Below, piece after piece: positions 9,647 through 16,473 of a DNA stretch of 64,000 bases. The DNA is taken from positions 115,892-179,891 of the forward strand of contig NZ_LZRD01000017.1 of assembly GCF_001687325.1 (NCBI RefSeq). The letters run 5' to 3'. The stretch is from Streptomyces sp. PTY087I2 (GTDB lineage: Bacteria > Actinomycetota > Actinomycetes > Streptomycetales > Streptomycetaceae). Both the position numbers and the translations under genes were made by a program. The notes beneath the pieces are model-generated. The model saw only the letters and a list, made by a program, of their open reading frames with translations. It had not been told where the DNA came from and did not search any database. Positions within the stretch are counted from its first letter, which is position 1; every line of letters starts with the position of its first letter.

Positions 9647-9850
9647 TCAGGCGGGGGTGATGTTCTCGGCCTGCGGGCCCTTCTGGCCCTGCGTGACGTC
9701 GAAGGAGACCTTCTGGCCCTCCTGGAGCTCACGGAAGCCCGAGGCGTTGATGTTCGAGTAGTGGGCGAAGACGTCGGCGCCGCCGCCGTCCTGCTCGATG
9801 AAGCCGAAGCCCTTTTCCGCGTTGAACCACTTCACGGTGCCGGTAGCCAT
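9647..9850 (-). CDS. Cold-shock protein (CspA family)
   Basis: The 67-residue product is a full-length cold-shock domain. RNP1 is visible as GFGFIE and RNP2 as DVFAHYS. The protein binds single-stranded RNA/DNA and acts as an RNA chaperone. The ATG at 9850 follows AAGGAGATACGAC, a strong ribosome site. The gene has a long upstream region (9851 to about 10140) that may contain a cold-responsive untranslated leader. Its neighbour is a DEAD-box helicase, a functionally matched partner. Confidence 0.95.
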   Translation of the reverse strand: MATGTVKWFNAEKGFGFIEQDGGGADVFAHYSNINASGFRELQEGQKVSFDVTQGQKGPQAENITPA

Positions 9851-10251
9851 GTCGTATCTCCTTAAAGGGCGCAGAGCCCGTGGGCCCGCACTGTGCGGAC
9901 CCCACGTCGCCGCGATGATTACCCCGTCCGGAGGAACACATGAACACCGGAAAGACAGAAATGCGCCCACCGACATCCGGCCGGCAGGGGCACTTGAAGT
10001 TTCGGGAACCACAACTGCAACTGCGATCAAGCCTAGCACGATGACCCCGGACAGGTGGTGCTCAATATCACCGGCCGGACCGGAACATAAAGAGGCGTCG
10101 CCGCACATTGACCGAAATTCTGTGCCACCGAATGCGGATATTCGGCGGGGGCGGACGGCGGCGCGCAGCCTGCGGCGGGGCCGCCCGCGGGGCCGTCGGC
10201 GGTGGCCGCGAAGGGCAGCGCGGATCTGCCCTCGCGGCCCTTCCGCGGATC
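9851..10251. promoter_or_regulatory. Long intergenic region upstream of the cold-shock gene
   Basis: About 400 bases hold no convincing gene. The half nearest the cold-shock gene is relatively AT-rich for this genome (about 9990-10140) and probably contains its minus-strand promoter and leader. The right half is very GC-rich with short inverted Pro/Gly/Ala-coding-like repeats that I do not read as coding. Confidence 0.4.
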
Positions 10252-10269
10252 ACTGACCGACCGGTCAGT
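10252..10269. promoter_or_regulatory. Operator-like inverted repeat ACTGACC-N4-GGTCAGT
   Basis: Seven-base arms (10252-10258 and 10263-10269) separated by GACC form a dyad of the kind bound by TetR-type repressors. It abuts and slightly overlaps the -35 element of the putative small-RNA promoter, so a bound protein would block that promoter. Confidence 0.45.
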
Positions 10270-10298
10270 TGTCGTCGGGAGGACCGCGGGGCCATAAT
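10269..10298 (+). promoter_or_regulatory. Vegetative-type promoter for the putative small RNA
   Basis: TTGTCG (10269-10274) and CATAAT (10293-10298) are separated by 18 bases, a good match to a principal-sigma promoter. The predicted start site, about 7 bases after the -10 element, is at or near 10305, which is exactly where the first hairpin begins. Confidence 0.5.
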
Positions 10299-10304
10299 GC
10301 ACGC

Positions 10305-10409
10305 GTAGCCCTTCACGCATCCCCCGTCGTGAAGGGCTACACCCCTGTCGGGGCACAGGATCGTTCACGGGCAAGGGACTCCCCTCGTGGTCCCCTGCCC
10401 GTGTTTTTT
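10305..10409 (+). ncRNA. Candidate small non-coding RNA with three hairpins
   Basis: The segment begins at the predicted transcription start and contains hairpin 1 (10305-10316 with 10329-10340, 12 base pairs, loop containing five Cs), hairpin 2 (CCCC/GGGG at 10342-10353), and a terminal intrinsic terminator (10366-10379 with 10390-10403) followed by six Ts. No start codon with a ribosome site is present. The C-rich loops recall the actinobacterial 6C RNA motif, but the C runs here are five and four long, so I do not assign it to that family. An alternative is an attenuator for the XRE gene at 10479. Confidence 0.55.
10366..10409 (+). terminator. Intrinsic terminator with U tract
   Basis: CACGGGCA-A-GGGAC pairs with GTCCC-C-TGCCCGTG around a ten-base loop, followed by TTTTTT at 10404-10409. 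U tracts of this quality are uncommon in Streptomyces, which makes the call strong. It ends the putative small RNA 70 bases before the XRE gene. Confidence 0.8.
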
Positions 10410-10478
10410 CGAGTTAACAGTGACGTAGAGTGTTTGCGCAAGCTCAGTTCCGACTCCGAGGTGATCGTGGAGGCCCGG

Positions 10479-10991
10479 ATGGCCATGGACGACGGCGACG
10501 AACGCGGTCCGGAACCCGTCGGCGCCCCCGCCCCGGACGAGCTGCCCCGCCTCGACTCGCTGCGGGAAAAGGTCGAGTACATGGTCGAGAAGACCTTCCC
10601 CGGCCAGAAGATCTCGGGCCGGGTCTTCGCCGAGCTGGTCCGCGACCGCGGCGGCTCGCTGTCGCACAGCTACTTCTCCAACATCCTGGCCGGCAAGGTC
10701 ACCCAGCCCTCCGAGGACATCCTCAAGGCCCTCGGGCTGGGGTTCGGCGTGGACTGGCGCTTCTTCAAGGAGGAGTCCGAGGTCGTCGACGACGTCGTCG
10801 CCGGGCTCCAGTTCCTGGCCAAGCGGCGCACCGGGGAGATCAGCGGCCTGGCCGGCCGGGGCCTGGACGACGACGGGCTCCCGCCGGAGCTGCTGCGGTT
10901 CGCCCTGTCCCTGCTGGAGGACGCCGCCCGCGAGAAGGACGGCCCCGGGAACGGGGGACCGGGCGGAGCGGGCGGGGAGATTCCGCGGTGA
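10479..10991 (+). CDS. XRE-like helix-turn-helix regulator
   Basis: The 170-residue protein has an N-terminal acidic linker, a helix-turn-helix-like segment at about residues 40-90 (GGSLSHSYFSNILAGKVTQP) and an acidic, glycine-rich tail. It resembles the XRE-type regulators that sit next to ImmA/IrrE peptidases and MAB_1171c proteins in actinobacteria. The ATG at 10479 is favoured because GGAGG lies five bases upstream; a GTG at 10461 is an alternative. It is first in a run of four same-strand genes. The neighbouring metallopeptidase may cleave it or a related regulator, by analogy with ImmR/ImmA; that is inference. Confidence 0.7.
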   Translation: MAMDDGDERGPEPVGAPAPDELPRLDSLREKVEYMVEKTFPGQKISGRVFAELVRDRGGSLSHSYFSNILAGKVTQPSEDILKALGLGFGVDWRFFKEESEVVDDVVAGLQFLAKRRTGEISGLAGRGLDDDGLPPELLRFALSLLEDAAREKDGPGNGGPGGAGGEIPR

Positions 10992-11030
10992 GGCACCCTC
11001 CCGCGGGCCCGGCAGCGTAGCGTCGTCGTC

Positions 11031-11618
11031 ATGTCCCTGCGGAAACTGCGGAAAGAGTGCGAGGCCGGGCTCGCCGACCTGCCCATCCCGGTTCCCTTCA
11101 CGGTGGACGGGCTCGTCGCGAACATGGAGGAGGCGAGCGGGCGCACGATCCGGCTGCACGAGATGCCGGACCGCCTCGCCCGCGTCAACGCCGCCTGCGG
11201 ACTGCGCCTGAAGGCGGGCGCCACCAGCCTCGTCCTCTACCGCCGCAGGCCGACCGCCTACCAGACCCAGCACGTGATCCTGCACGAGCTGTGCCACGAG
11301 TGGTTCGACCACGGCACGACGCTCGACGCGGAGCAGCTGCGCACGCTCCTCCCGGTCTTCGACACCTCGCTGATCGCCCGGATGATCTCCCCGGCCGCCG
11401 CCGCGTCCTTCGCCTCCGGCGGCGGCACCGTCCAGGCCCGCGCCCAGTACGACACCCACGACGAACGCATGGCCGAATTCGGTGCCTCCCTGATCCCCCG
11501 AATGGCGCGGGACCTCACCACCGATGACATGGTGGGGCGGCTGGACAACTCCCTGTCCCGCCCGGTGGCCCACCGGCGGCGCGGCCTCTTCCCCGGAAGA
11601 CGGTCCGGCGACACCTGA
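11031..11618 (+). CDS. ImmA/IrrE-family metallo-endopeptidase
   Basis: This 195-residue protein contains HELCHEWFDH with the zinc-binding HExxH at residues 85-89, the hallmark of the ImmA/IrrE (peptidase_M78) family. Members cleave XRE-type repressors on a stress or DNA-damage signal. The ATG at 11031 lies 39 bases after the XRE regulator stop, consistent with an operon. The C-terminal 60 residues are less conserved and basic. Its placement directly after an XRE gene is the classic arrangement of a protease and its repressor substrate, although here the cluster continues into two membrane proteins. Confidence 0.8.
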   Translation: MSLRKLRKECEAGLADLPIPVPFTVDGLVANMEEASGRTIRLHEMPDRLARVNAACGLRLKAGATSLVLYRRRPTAYQTQHVILHELCHEWFDHGTTLDAEQLRTLLPVFDTSLIARMISPAAAASFASGGGTVQARAQYDTHDERMAEFGASLIPRMARDLTTDDMVGRLDNSLSRPVAHRRRGLFPGRRSGDT

Positions 11619-11685
11619 CACGTGCCACCGGCCTCCGCCCGCGGGCCCCACCCCCGCACCCCCGATCCCGAGGACGAACACCGCC

Positions 11686-12972
11686 GTGACCCCCCTCGAT
11701 CTCGCCGGCTACCTCATAGCGGGCCTGATGACGACCGTTGCCCTGTGGCGTATGCCCGCCGCCCTGTGGGGAGACGAGGAGGACCGCAGACGCCGGGCCC
11801 TGTGGGGCTGCTACGCCGGATTCGCCATCGCCCTGTGGACGAAGACCGAGGCGGTCCGCACCGGCCTCAACAACAGCGCCGTCACCGACCTCGCCGTCCT
11901 CATCAAGCACTACACCGCCACGGTGGCAATTCTGGCCATCCTCAGCTACATCGTGGCCATCTACGGCAGCTACCCCGAAGAGGGCGCGGTCCCCCGCCAC
12001 GTACGGTTCGCGCGGCTCGTCCAGAAGCTGGCGGCCAAGGCCTCCGTCGCCACGCTGATCCTGCTGACCGTCCTGTTCTTCACCGTCGTCGACCGCTCCG
12101 AGCCCTCGGACCGCTTCGTCTCCGACCACGCCGGGGAGTGGGGCGCCACGCTCTACATGAGCGTCTTCTACCTCTACCTCGGGGCCGCGTCCGCCGTCTG
12201 CGCCTTCCAGTGGGCGCTGGCCACCCTCGACGCCCGCCGCCGCCATCTGCGCATCGGGCTCGGGATGATGACGTTCGCGATGTTCATCGGCGTCGGCTAC
12301 ACCGTCAGCCGCACGCTCTTCCTGTGGATCAGCGTGGCCGACGAGCCGACCGAGGCGTTCGCCCTGCGCTTCGACCAGATCACCGAGGCCGCGCAGCTGG
12401 TGCTGTTCGCCTTCTTCGCCCTCGGCGCGTCCGTCCCGGCGTTCGCGGCCGGGGCGCGCCGGGCCAGGCTGTGGCGGGCCCAGGTCCAGCTGCACGCCCT
12501 CTGGTACGAGTTGATGACCGCGTTCCCGGAGCAGCCGTTCGACCCGCCCGCGCCCCTGGCCCGCGAGCTGACCCGGTTCAACGTCCCGGCCGACCTGCGG
12601 GTGGACCGCTGGGCCGCCGACATCGCGGACGCCGCCGAGAAGCTGCGCCACTACGTGCCCGACGGGCTGCTCGCCGCCGCCGGCCGGGCCGCCGCCCGCG
12701 ACACGGACGACCCGCGCCGCGCCGCGTCCCTCACGGACGCCTACTGGATCCGGGCCGCCCTGCTCGCGAAGGAGTCCGGCGCACCCGCGGGGAGCGCCGC
12801 GCCGGTCGCCTCCCAGCACGCCGCGGACCAGGACGGCGAGGTGGCCCGGCTGGTCCGGGTCGCCGCCGCGTACCGCACGGTCGACGCGGAGCGCGCCCGC
12901 GCCGTCCTCGCCGCCGCGACGGCCGAACCCGCGCGCACGACGACCACGCCCACGACGGAGACGAGCGCATGA
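11686..12972 (+). CDS. MAB_1171c-type multi-pass membrane protein
   Basis: The 428-residue product begins with about seven transmembrane helices (residues 5-270), followed by a soluble C-terminal region of about 150 residues that includes AQVQLHALWYELMTAFPEQP. I recognise it as the actinobacterial MAB_1171c family, annotated as a putative transporter but with no established activity. The GTG at 11686 is preceded by GAGGACGAACACCGCC. The stop overlaps the next gene's ATG (ATGA at 12969), so translation is coupled. It stands downstream of the XRE and ImmA/IrrE genes, an arrangement that recurs in Streptomyces. Confidence 0.7.
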   Translation: MTPLDLAGYLIAGLMTTVALWRMPAALWGDEEDRRRRALWGCYAGFAIALWTKTEAVRTGLNNSAVTDLAVLIKHYTATVAILAILSYIVAIYGSYPEEGAVPRHVRFARLVQKLAAKASVATLILLTVLFFTVVDRSEPSDRFVSDHAGEWGATLYMSVFYLYLGAASAVCAFQWALATLDARRRHLRIGLGMMTFAMFIGVGYTVSRTLFLWISVADEPTEAFALRFDQITEAAQLVLFAFFALGASVPAFAAGARRARLWRAQVQLHALWYELMTAFPEQPFDPPAPLARELTRFNVPADLRVDRWAADIADAAEKLRHYVPDGLLAAAGRAAARDTDDPRRAASLTDAYWIRAALLAKESGAPAGSAAPVASQHAADQDGEVARLVRVAAAYRTVDAERARAVLAAATAEPARTTTTPTTETSA

Positions 12973-13616
12973 CCGGCGGCACGGCCCGAGGCACGGACAC
13001 GACGCACCCGACCACCGGCGAGGGGATCCCCACCACATCCCCCCGCACCGCGTCCGTGGCGCGCACCGTCACCGACGCCCTCCAGCCGCGCAACGTCCTG
13101 CTGGCGGGCATGCTCGGCATCGGCCTCGCGGCGGCGGGCGGCGACTGGACCGGGCTGCTCTGGGGCTTCCTCGGGGCGCTCTGCGCCGGGCTGATCCCGG
13201 CGGGGTACATCGAGTGGGAGCGCGGACGCGGCACCTGGGGCGACCGCCATGTGGTGGACCGTACGAAACGGGCGCCGATCTTCTTCGTGATCCTGGGCTC
13301 GATCGGCGCCGGCTCGGTGGTGATGGTGCTGGGGAACGCGCCGACCGGGATCCTCGTCGCGATGCTCGCGCTGTGGCTGATGACGATCGGTCTGCTGGCC
13401 GTCAACACGGTGTGGAAGATCTCGGTCGACTCGGCGGTGGCCTCGGCCTCCGTCTCGCTCCTCGCCGTCGTGCACTCCCCCTGGTGGACCGCCGCGTACG
13501 CGCTGACCGCGGCGGTCTGCTGGTCCCGGGTCGCCCTCGGCTACCACACCGCCGCCCAGACCCTGGCGGGCGCGGGCCTGGGGGCGGCGACGACGGTGGC
13601 GTACGTGTTCGCCTGA
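12969..13616 (+). CDS. PAP2-like membrane protein, probably catalytically altered
   Basis: The 215-residue protein has an N-terminal hydrophilic tail of about 40 residues and five or six transmembrane helices. The layout recalls PAP2 phosphatases: WKISVDSAVA resembles the second phosphatase motif and SRVALGYHTAAQ the third (S186, R187, H193). The position normally occupied by the motif-2 histidine appears to be Asp154, so classical phosphatase activity is doubtful. It overlaps the MAB_1171c gene by four bases. It may be a structural partner of that protein. It ends eight bases from the convergent ParB-like gene. Confidence 0.65.
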   Translation: MTGGTARGTDTTHPTTGEGIPTTSPRTASVARTVTDALQPRNVLLAGMLGIGLAAAGGDWTGLLWGFLGALCAGLIPAGYIEWERGRGTWGDRHVVDRTKRAPIFFVILGSIGAGSVVMVLGNAPTGILVAMLALWLMTIGLLAVNTVWKISVDSAVASASVSLLAVVHSPWWTAAYALTAAVCWSRVALGYHTAAQTLAGAGLGAATTVAYVFA

Positions 13617-13624
13617 GGGGTTGT

Positions 13625-14974
13625 TCAGCTTGCGGCGTTGCCGCTGAGCACCACCGGTCCTTCGACCGTGTTCGCGGTGCAGCCCGGCCCGCCGATCCGT
13701 ACGGGCCCGGAGCTGCGGGTCACCACGACGGGCCCGCTGACGCGCGAACCGCACAGGTGGACCGCCGTCGCCCCGTCGGCCTGGAGCGGGCCGTCCACCG
13801 TGGACCCGGTGACCACGAGGGCCGCCCCCGGGCGGACGACGACGGGCCCGCGCTGGGCGGCCCTGTCCAGGCAGGTGACGCCGGCCGACACGACCAGGGG
13901 CCCGTTGCGGGGCCCGGTGACCGTGGTGGTGCAGGCGGGCAGCGGCAGGACGCGGGCCTTGTACTCCAGGGCCTCGGCGAGCTTGCCCGGCTTGGGGTCG
14001 CTCAGCGGCTTGCCCAGCTTGGCGAACTCCCCGCCCGTCTCCTTCTTCCCGCCGTTCCACTCGTCGATCCGGCCGAGCTGGGCGGCGGTCTTCCCGTCGT
14101 CCACGACCGCGTCGGCGTCCAGCGCCGCCATCGACTTCGAGGCACGCTTCACCAGGTCGAGGTAGGGGCCCGGGGCGGTCAGGTCGTACGCGGACACGTC
14201 GTGCTCGCCGCGCAGCCACGACCCCCAGGAGAACTCCAGGAACTCCGTGGCCCCGTCCGGGACTTCGTAACCGATGTCGCGGGTGAAGTAGACGAGGCTG
14301 CGGTACGGGTCGTCGCGGAAGTGCGTGATGCCGAGCCGGTCGGGAAGCTGCTCCACGCCGAGCGGCCGGTTGTTCTCGTCGCGCAGCCACACCTTCTTCT
14401 CGGCGGTCATCCGCTGCCAGAAGGCGGCCGGGGACAGCGAGCTGAAGTTGTCGGTGACGCGGAGCCGGATGTGCAACCGGGGCGAGCCGTCGGGGCCTTC
14501 CAGGAAGGACGTCAGCGTGTGGTGCCCGTCGGTGAGGTACAGCTTGCCGCCGGGCCCGATCACCGCCGTCTTCATCGGCGCGATCGTCTCGGCGGTCTCC
14601 TGCCCGACCGGCACGGTGCAGGTGAAGCTCGACGGGTCGTCCAGCCGGGCGCCGGGACCGGCCGAGGCCGCCTCCTCCTGGCCGTTGGTCTCGCACCAGT
14701 CGTCGAAGCGCTTGTTGACGTCGCCCGCCGCCTCGTCGCGGCCGCTGCCGTACCGGCCGAGCTTGTAGAAGACCTGGTCGAAGCCGAGTACGGCCTGGGT
14801 GGGGTGGAGTTCGCCGAGCGTGACGTCGATCAGGTCCCCCGGCTGCGCGCAGGCCCGCGGCAGCGGCCCGCTCCCGGCGCACGGATCGGCCGCCGCCGCC
14901 CCGGTGCCCGCCCCGGCCACGACCGTGCCCGCCGCCAGCGCCCCGGCCACCAACAGCGCTTTCGATCTGTTCAT
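13625..14974 (-). CDS. Secreted protein with a ParB/Srx-like domain
   Basis: The 449-residue protein opens with MNRSKALLVAGALAAGTVVA and an Ala-rich signal peptide ending near residue 30. The central region holds KLYLTDGHHTLTSFLEG, the ParB/Srx fold motif (ParBc_2-like putative nuclease), and the C-terminal 110 residues form a Val/Gly-rich repeat region (GPVVVR, SGPVVVT) with cysteines that may fold as a beta-solenoid. Export of a ParB-fold enzyme is unusual; function is unknown. The ATG at 14974 follows GGGAGGGGACGTTC. It is monocistronic between convergent and divergent neighbours. Confidence 0.7.
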   Translation of the reverse strand: MNRSKALLVAGALAAGTVVAGAGTGAAAADPCAGSGPLPRACAQPGDLIDVTLGELHPTQAVLGFDQVFYKLGRYGSGRDEAAGDVNKRFDDWCETNGQEEAASAGPGARLDDPSSFTCTVPVGQETAETIAPMKTAVIGPGGKLYLTDGHHTLTSFLEGPDGSPRLHIRLRVTDNFSSLSPAAFWQRMTAEKKVWLRDENNRPLGVEQLPDRLGITHFRDDPYRSLVYFTRDIGYEVPDGATEFLEFSWGSWLRGEHDVSAYDLTAPGPYLDLVKRASKSMAALDADAVVDDGKTAAQLGRIDEWNGGKKETGGEFAKLGKPLSDPKPGKLAEALEYKARVLPLPACTTTVTGPRNGPLVVSAGVTCLDRAAQRGPVVVRPGAALVVTGSTVDGPLQADGATAVHLCGSRVSGPVVVTRSSGPVRIGGPGCTANTVEGPVVLSGNAAS

Positions 14975-15212
14975 GAACGTCCCCTCCCGCGAAATGGTCT
15001 TCCGCCGGGGACCATCGCAAGGCCCGACGACCCCCGCGCGGACGCCATGTGAACGAGGGATGGCGCCGGGGTGCCGCACCGGGAGCTCCCCCCTTCGCGG
15101 GGACGGCCCGTCAGGACCGGTCGCGCGTTTGCGGGGGTGGCGGACACCCGGTTACGTGGACGGGGAGGGCGCGCCCGCGAACGGACGGGCCCCACCGGCT
15201 GGAGGTGTCCCG

Positions 15213-15461
15213 ATGGCGAAGAACCGGTCCGCGACGCCCGCGAAGGGCCCGCGCGGCAGCACGGCCGGGCTCGTCCTGAGCCTGGGCAGCAGCGCGCTCG
15301 CGGTCATCAGGGCGTCGAAGCAGGTCCGCCGGGCCAGGAGCACGCACGACAGGCTGAACACCGCCGACGCGGTGGCGGGGCTGCTGCCGCTGATCACCTC
15401 GGCCGCGCTCGTCCTGCGGCAGCTGCGCGACCGGAAGCAGGAGACCCCGGAGGCGGCCTGA
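15213..15461 (+). CDS. Small conserved-looking hypothetical protein
   Basis: This 82-residue basic protein has a hydrophobic middle (AGLVLSLGSSALAVIRASKQ and a second segment VAGLLPLITSAALVLRQL) and lysine/arginine-rich ends. It may associate with the membrane. The ATG at 15213 has a strong GGAGGTGTCCCG ribosome site. I do not recognise the family. A hairpin follows 13 bases after the stop. Confidence 0.6.
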   Translation: MAKNRSATPAKGPRGSTAGLVLSLGSSALAVIRASKQVRRARSTHDRLNTADAVAGLLPLITSAALVLRQLRDRKQETPEAA

Positions 15462-15474
15462 CGTACACCCGAAA

Positions 15475-15500
15475 GGCCGGAAATCACCCTGCTTCCGGCC
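15475..15500 (+). terminator. Hairpin between the small hypothetical and the GNAT gene
   Basis: GGCCGGAA (15475-15482) pairs with TTCCGGCC (15493-15500) around a ten-base loop, 13 bases after the stop of the upstream gene. It is a plausible weak terminator. Confidence 0.5.
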
Positions 15501-15534
15501 ACTGAACGAGGCCTGTCCGGGGTACGAAGGTGCC

Positions 15535-16416
15535 GTGCCGAACCCTTTCGAGATCACCGCGGACCACCCGGAGGGCTTCGCGGTCACCGCGGCCCGCGCC
15601 GAGGACATCGTGACGCTGGGCGCGTGGGCCCACGAGGAGGGCTGGAACCCCGGCCTGCACGACGGCGGGGTGTTCTTCGCGACCGATCCCGGCGGCTTCC
15701 TGTTCGGCCGGCTGGACGGCGAACCGGTCACCTCCGTCTCCGTCGTCCGCTACGGCGGCGCGTACGGCTTCCTGGGCTTCTATCTGACCCGCCCCCACCT
15801 GCGCGGACAGGGTTACGGGCTGCGGACCTGGCAGGCCGGCACGGCCCGCCTCGCCGGGCGCACGGTCGGCCTCGACGGGGTGCCCGCCCAGCAGGACAAC
15901 TACCGCCGCTCCGGCTTCCGTACCTGCTGGAGCAACGCGCGGTACGAGGGAACGCCCCCGCCGGACATCGCGCCGCCGCCGGGGACCACCCTGACCGACG
16001 CCCGCAGCGTGCCGTTCGACCTGCTCGCCGCCTACGACCGCCGGTACTTCCCGGCCGCCCGGGACACCTTTCTGGCCGCCTGGATCACCGCCCCCGGCCG
16101 TACGGCCCTCGCGGCGGTCGGCGACGGCCGGCTCCAGGGCCTCGCGGTGCTGCGGGCCTGCCGCGCGGCGTCCCGGATCGGCCCCCTGTACGCCGACTCC
16201 CCCGCCGTGGCGGCGGCCCTGGTCAGCGCGGTCGCGGCCACCGCACCGGAGACCGCCGTCGCCGTCGACGTACCCGACATCAACCCGGCGGCGGTGCGGC
16301 TGGCGGAGGAGCTGGGCCTGACCCCGTCGTTCGACACGGCGCGGATGTACAAGGGCGCGGAACCGGCGATCGACCGGCCGGGCCTGTACGGCATCACCAG
16401 CCTGGAACTGGGCTGA
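15535..16416 (+). CDS. GNAT-family N-acetyltransferase
   Basis: The 293-residue protein has an N-terminal GNAT domain with the acetyl-CoA loop RPHLRGQGYGLRTW (about residues 89-102), then a second domain of the YitH/DUF1248 type containing AAYDRRYFPAARDTFLAAW. Two-domain enzymes of this kind acetylate small molecules or amines; the acceptor is unknown. The start is GTG at 15535 with GAAGGTGCC upstream. It is flanked by convergent and unrelated genes and is probably monocistronic. Confidence 0.8.
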   Translation: MPNPFEITADHPEGFAVTAARAEDIVTLGAWAHEEGWNPGLHDGGVFFATDPGGFLFGRLDGEPVTSVSVVRYGGAYGFLGFYLTRPHLRGQGYGLRTWQAGTARLAGRTVGLDGVPAQQDNYRRSGFRTCWSNARYEGTPPPDIAPPPGTTLTDARSVPFDLLAAYDRRYFPAARDTFLAAWITAPGRTALAAVGDGRLQGLAVLRACRAASRIGPLYADSPAVAAALVSAVAATAPETAVAVDVPDINPAAVRLAEELGLTPSFDTARMYKGAEPAIDRPGLYGITSLELG

Positions 16417-16473
16417 GGCCGGGGCCCTTACACCGGATCACTCCGCCGGGCAGCGAGAAGCACTCCGCCGGGG

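Noticed and set aside
10305..10409. Assignment of the small RNA to the 6C family
   Set aside because: The C-rich loops have runs of five and four cytosines, not six or more in both, and I recall the Streptomyces 6C RNA at a different locus.
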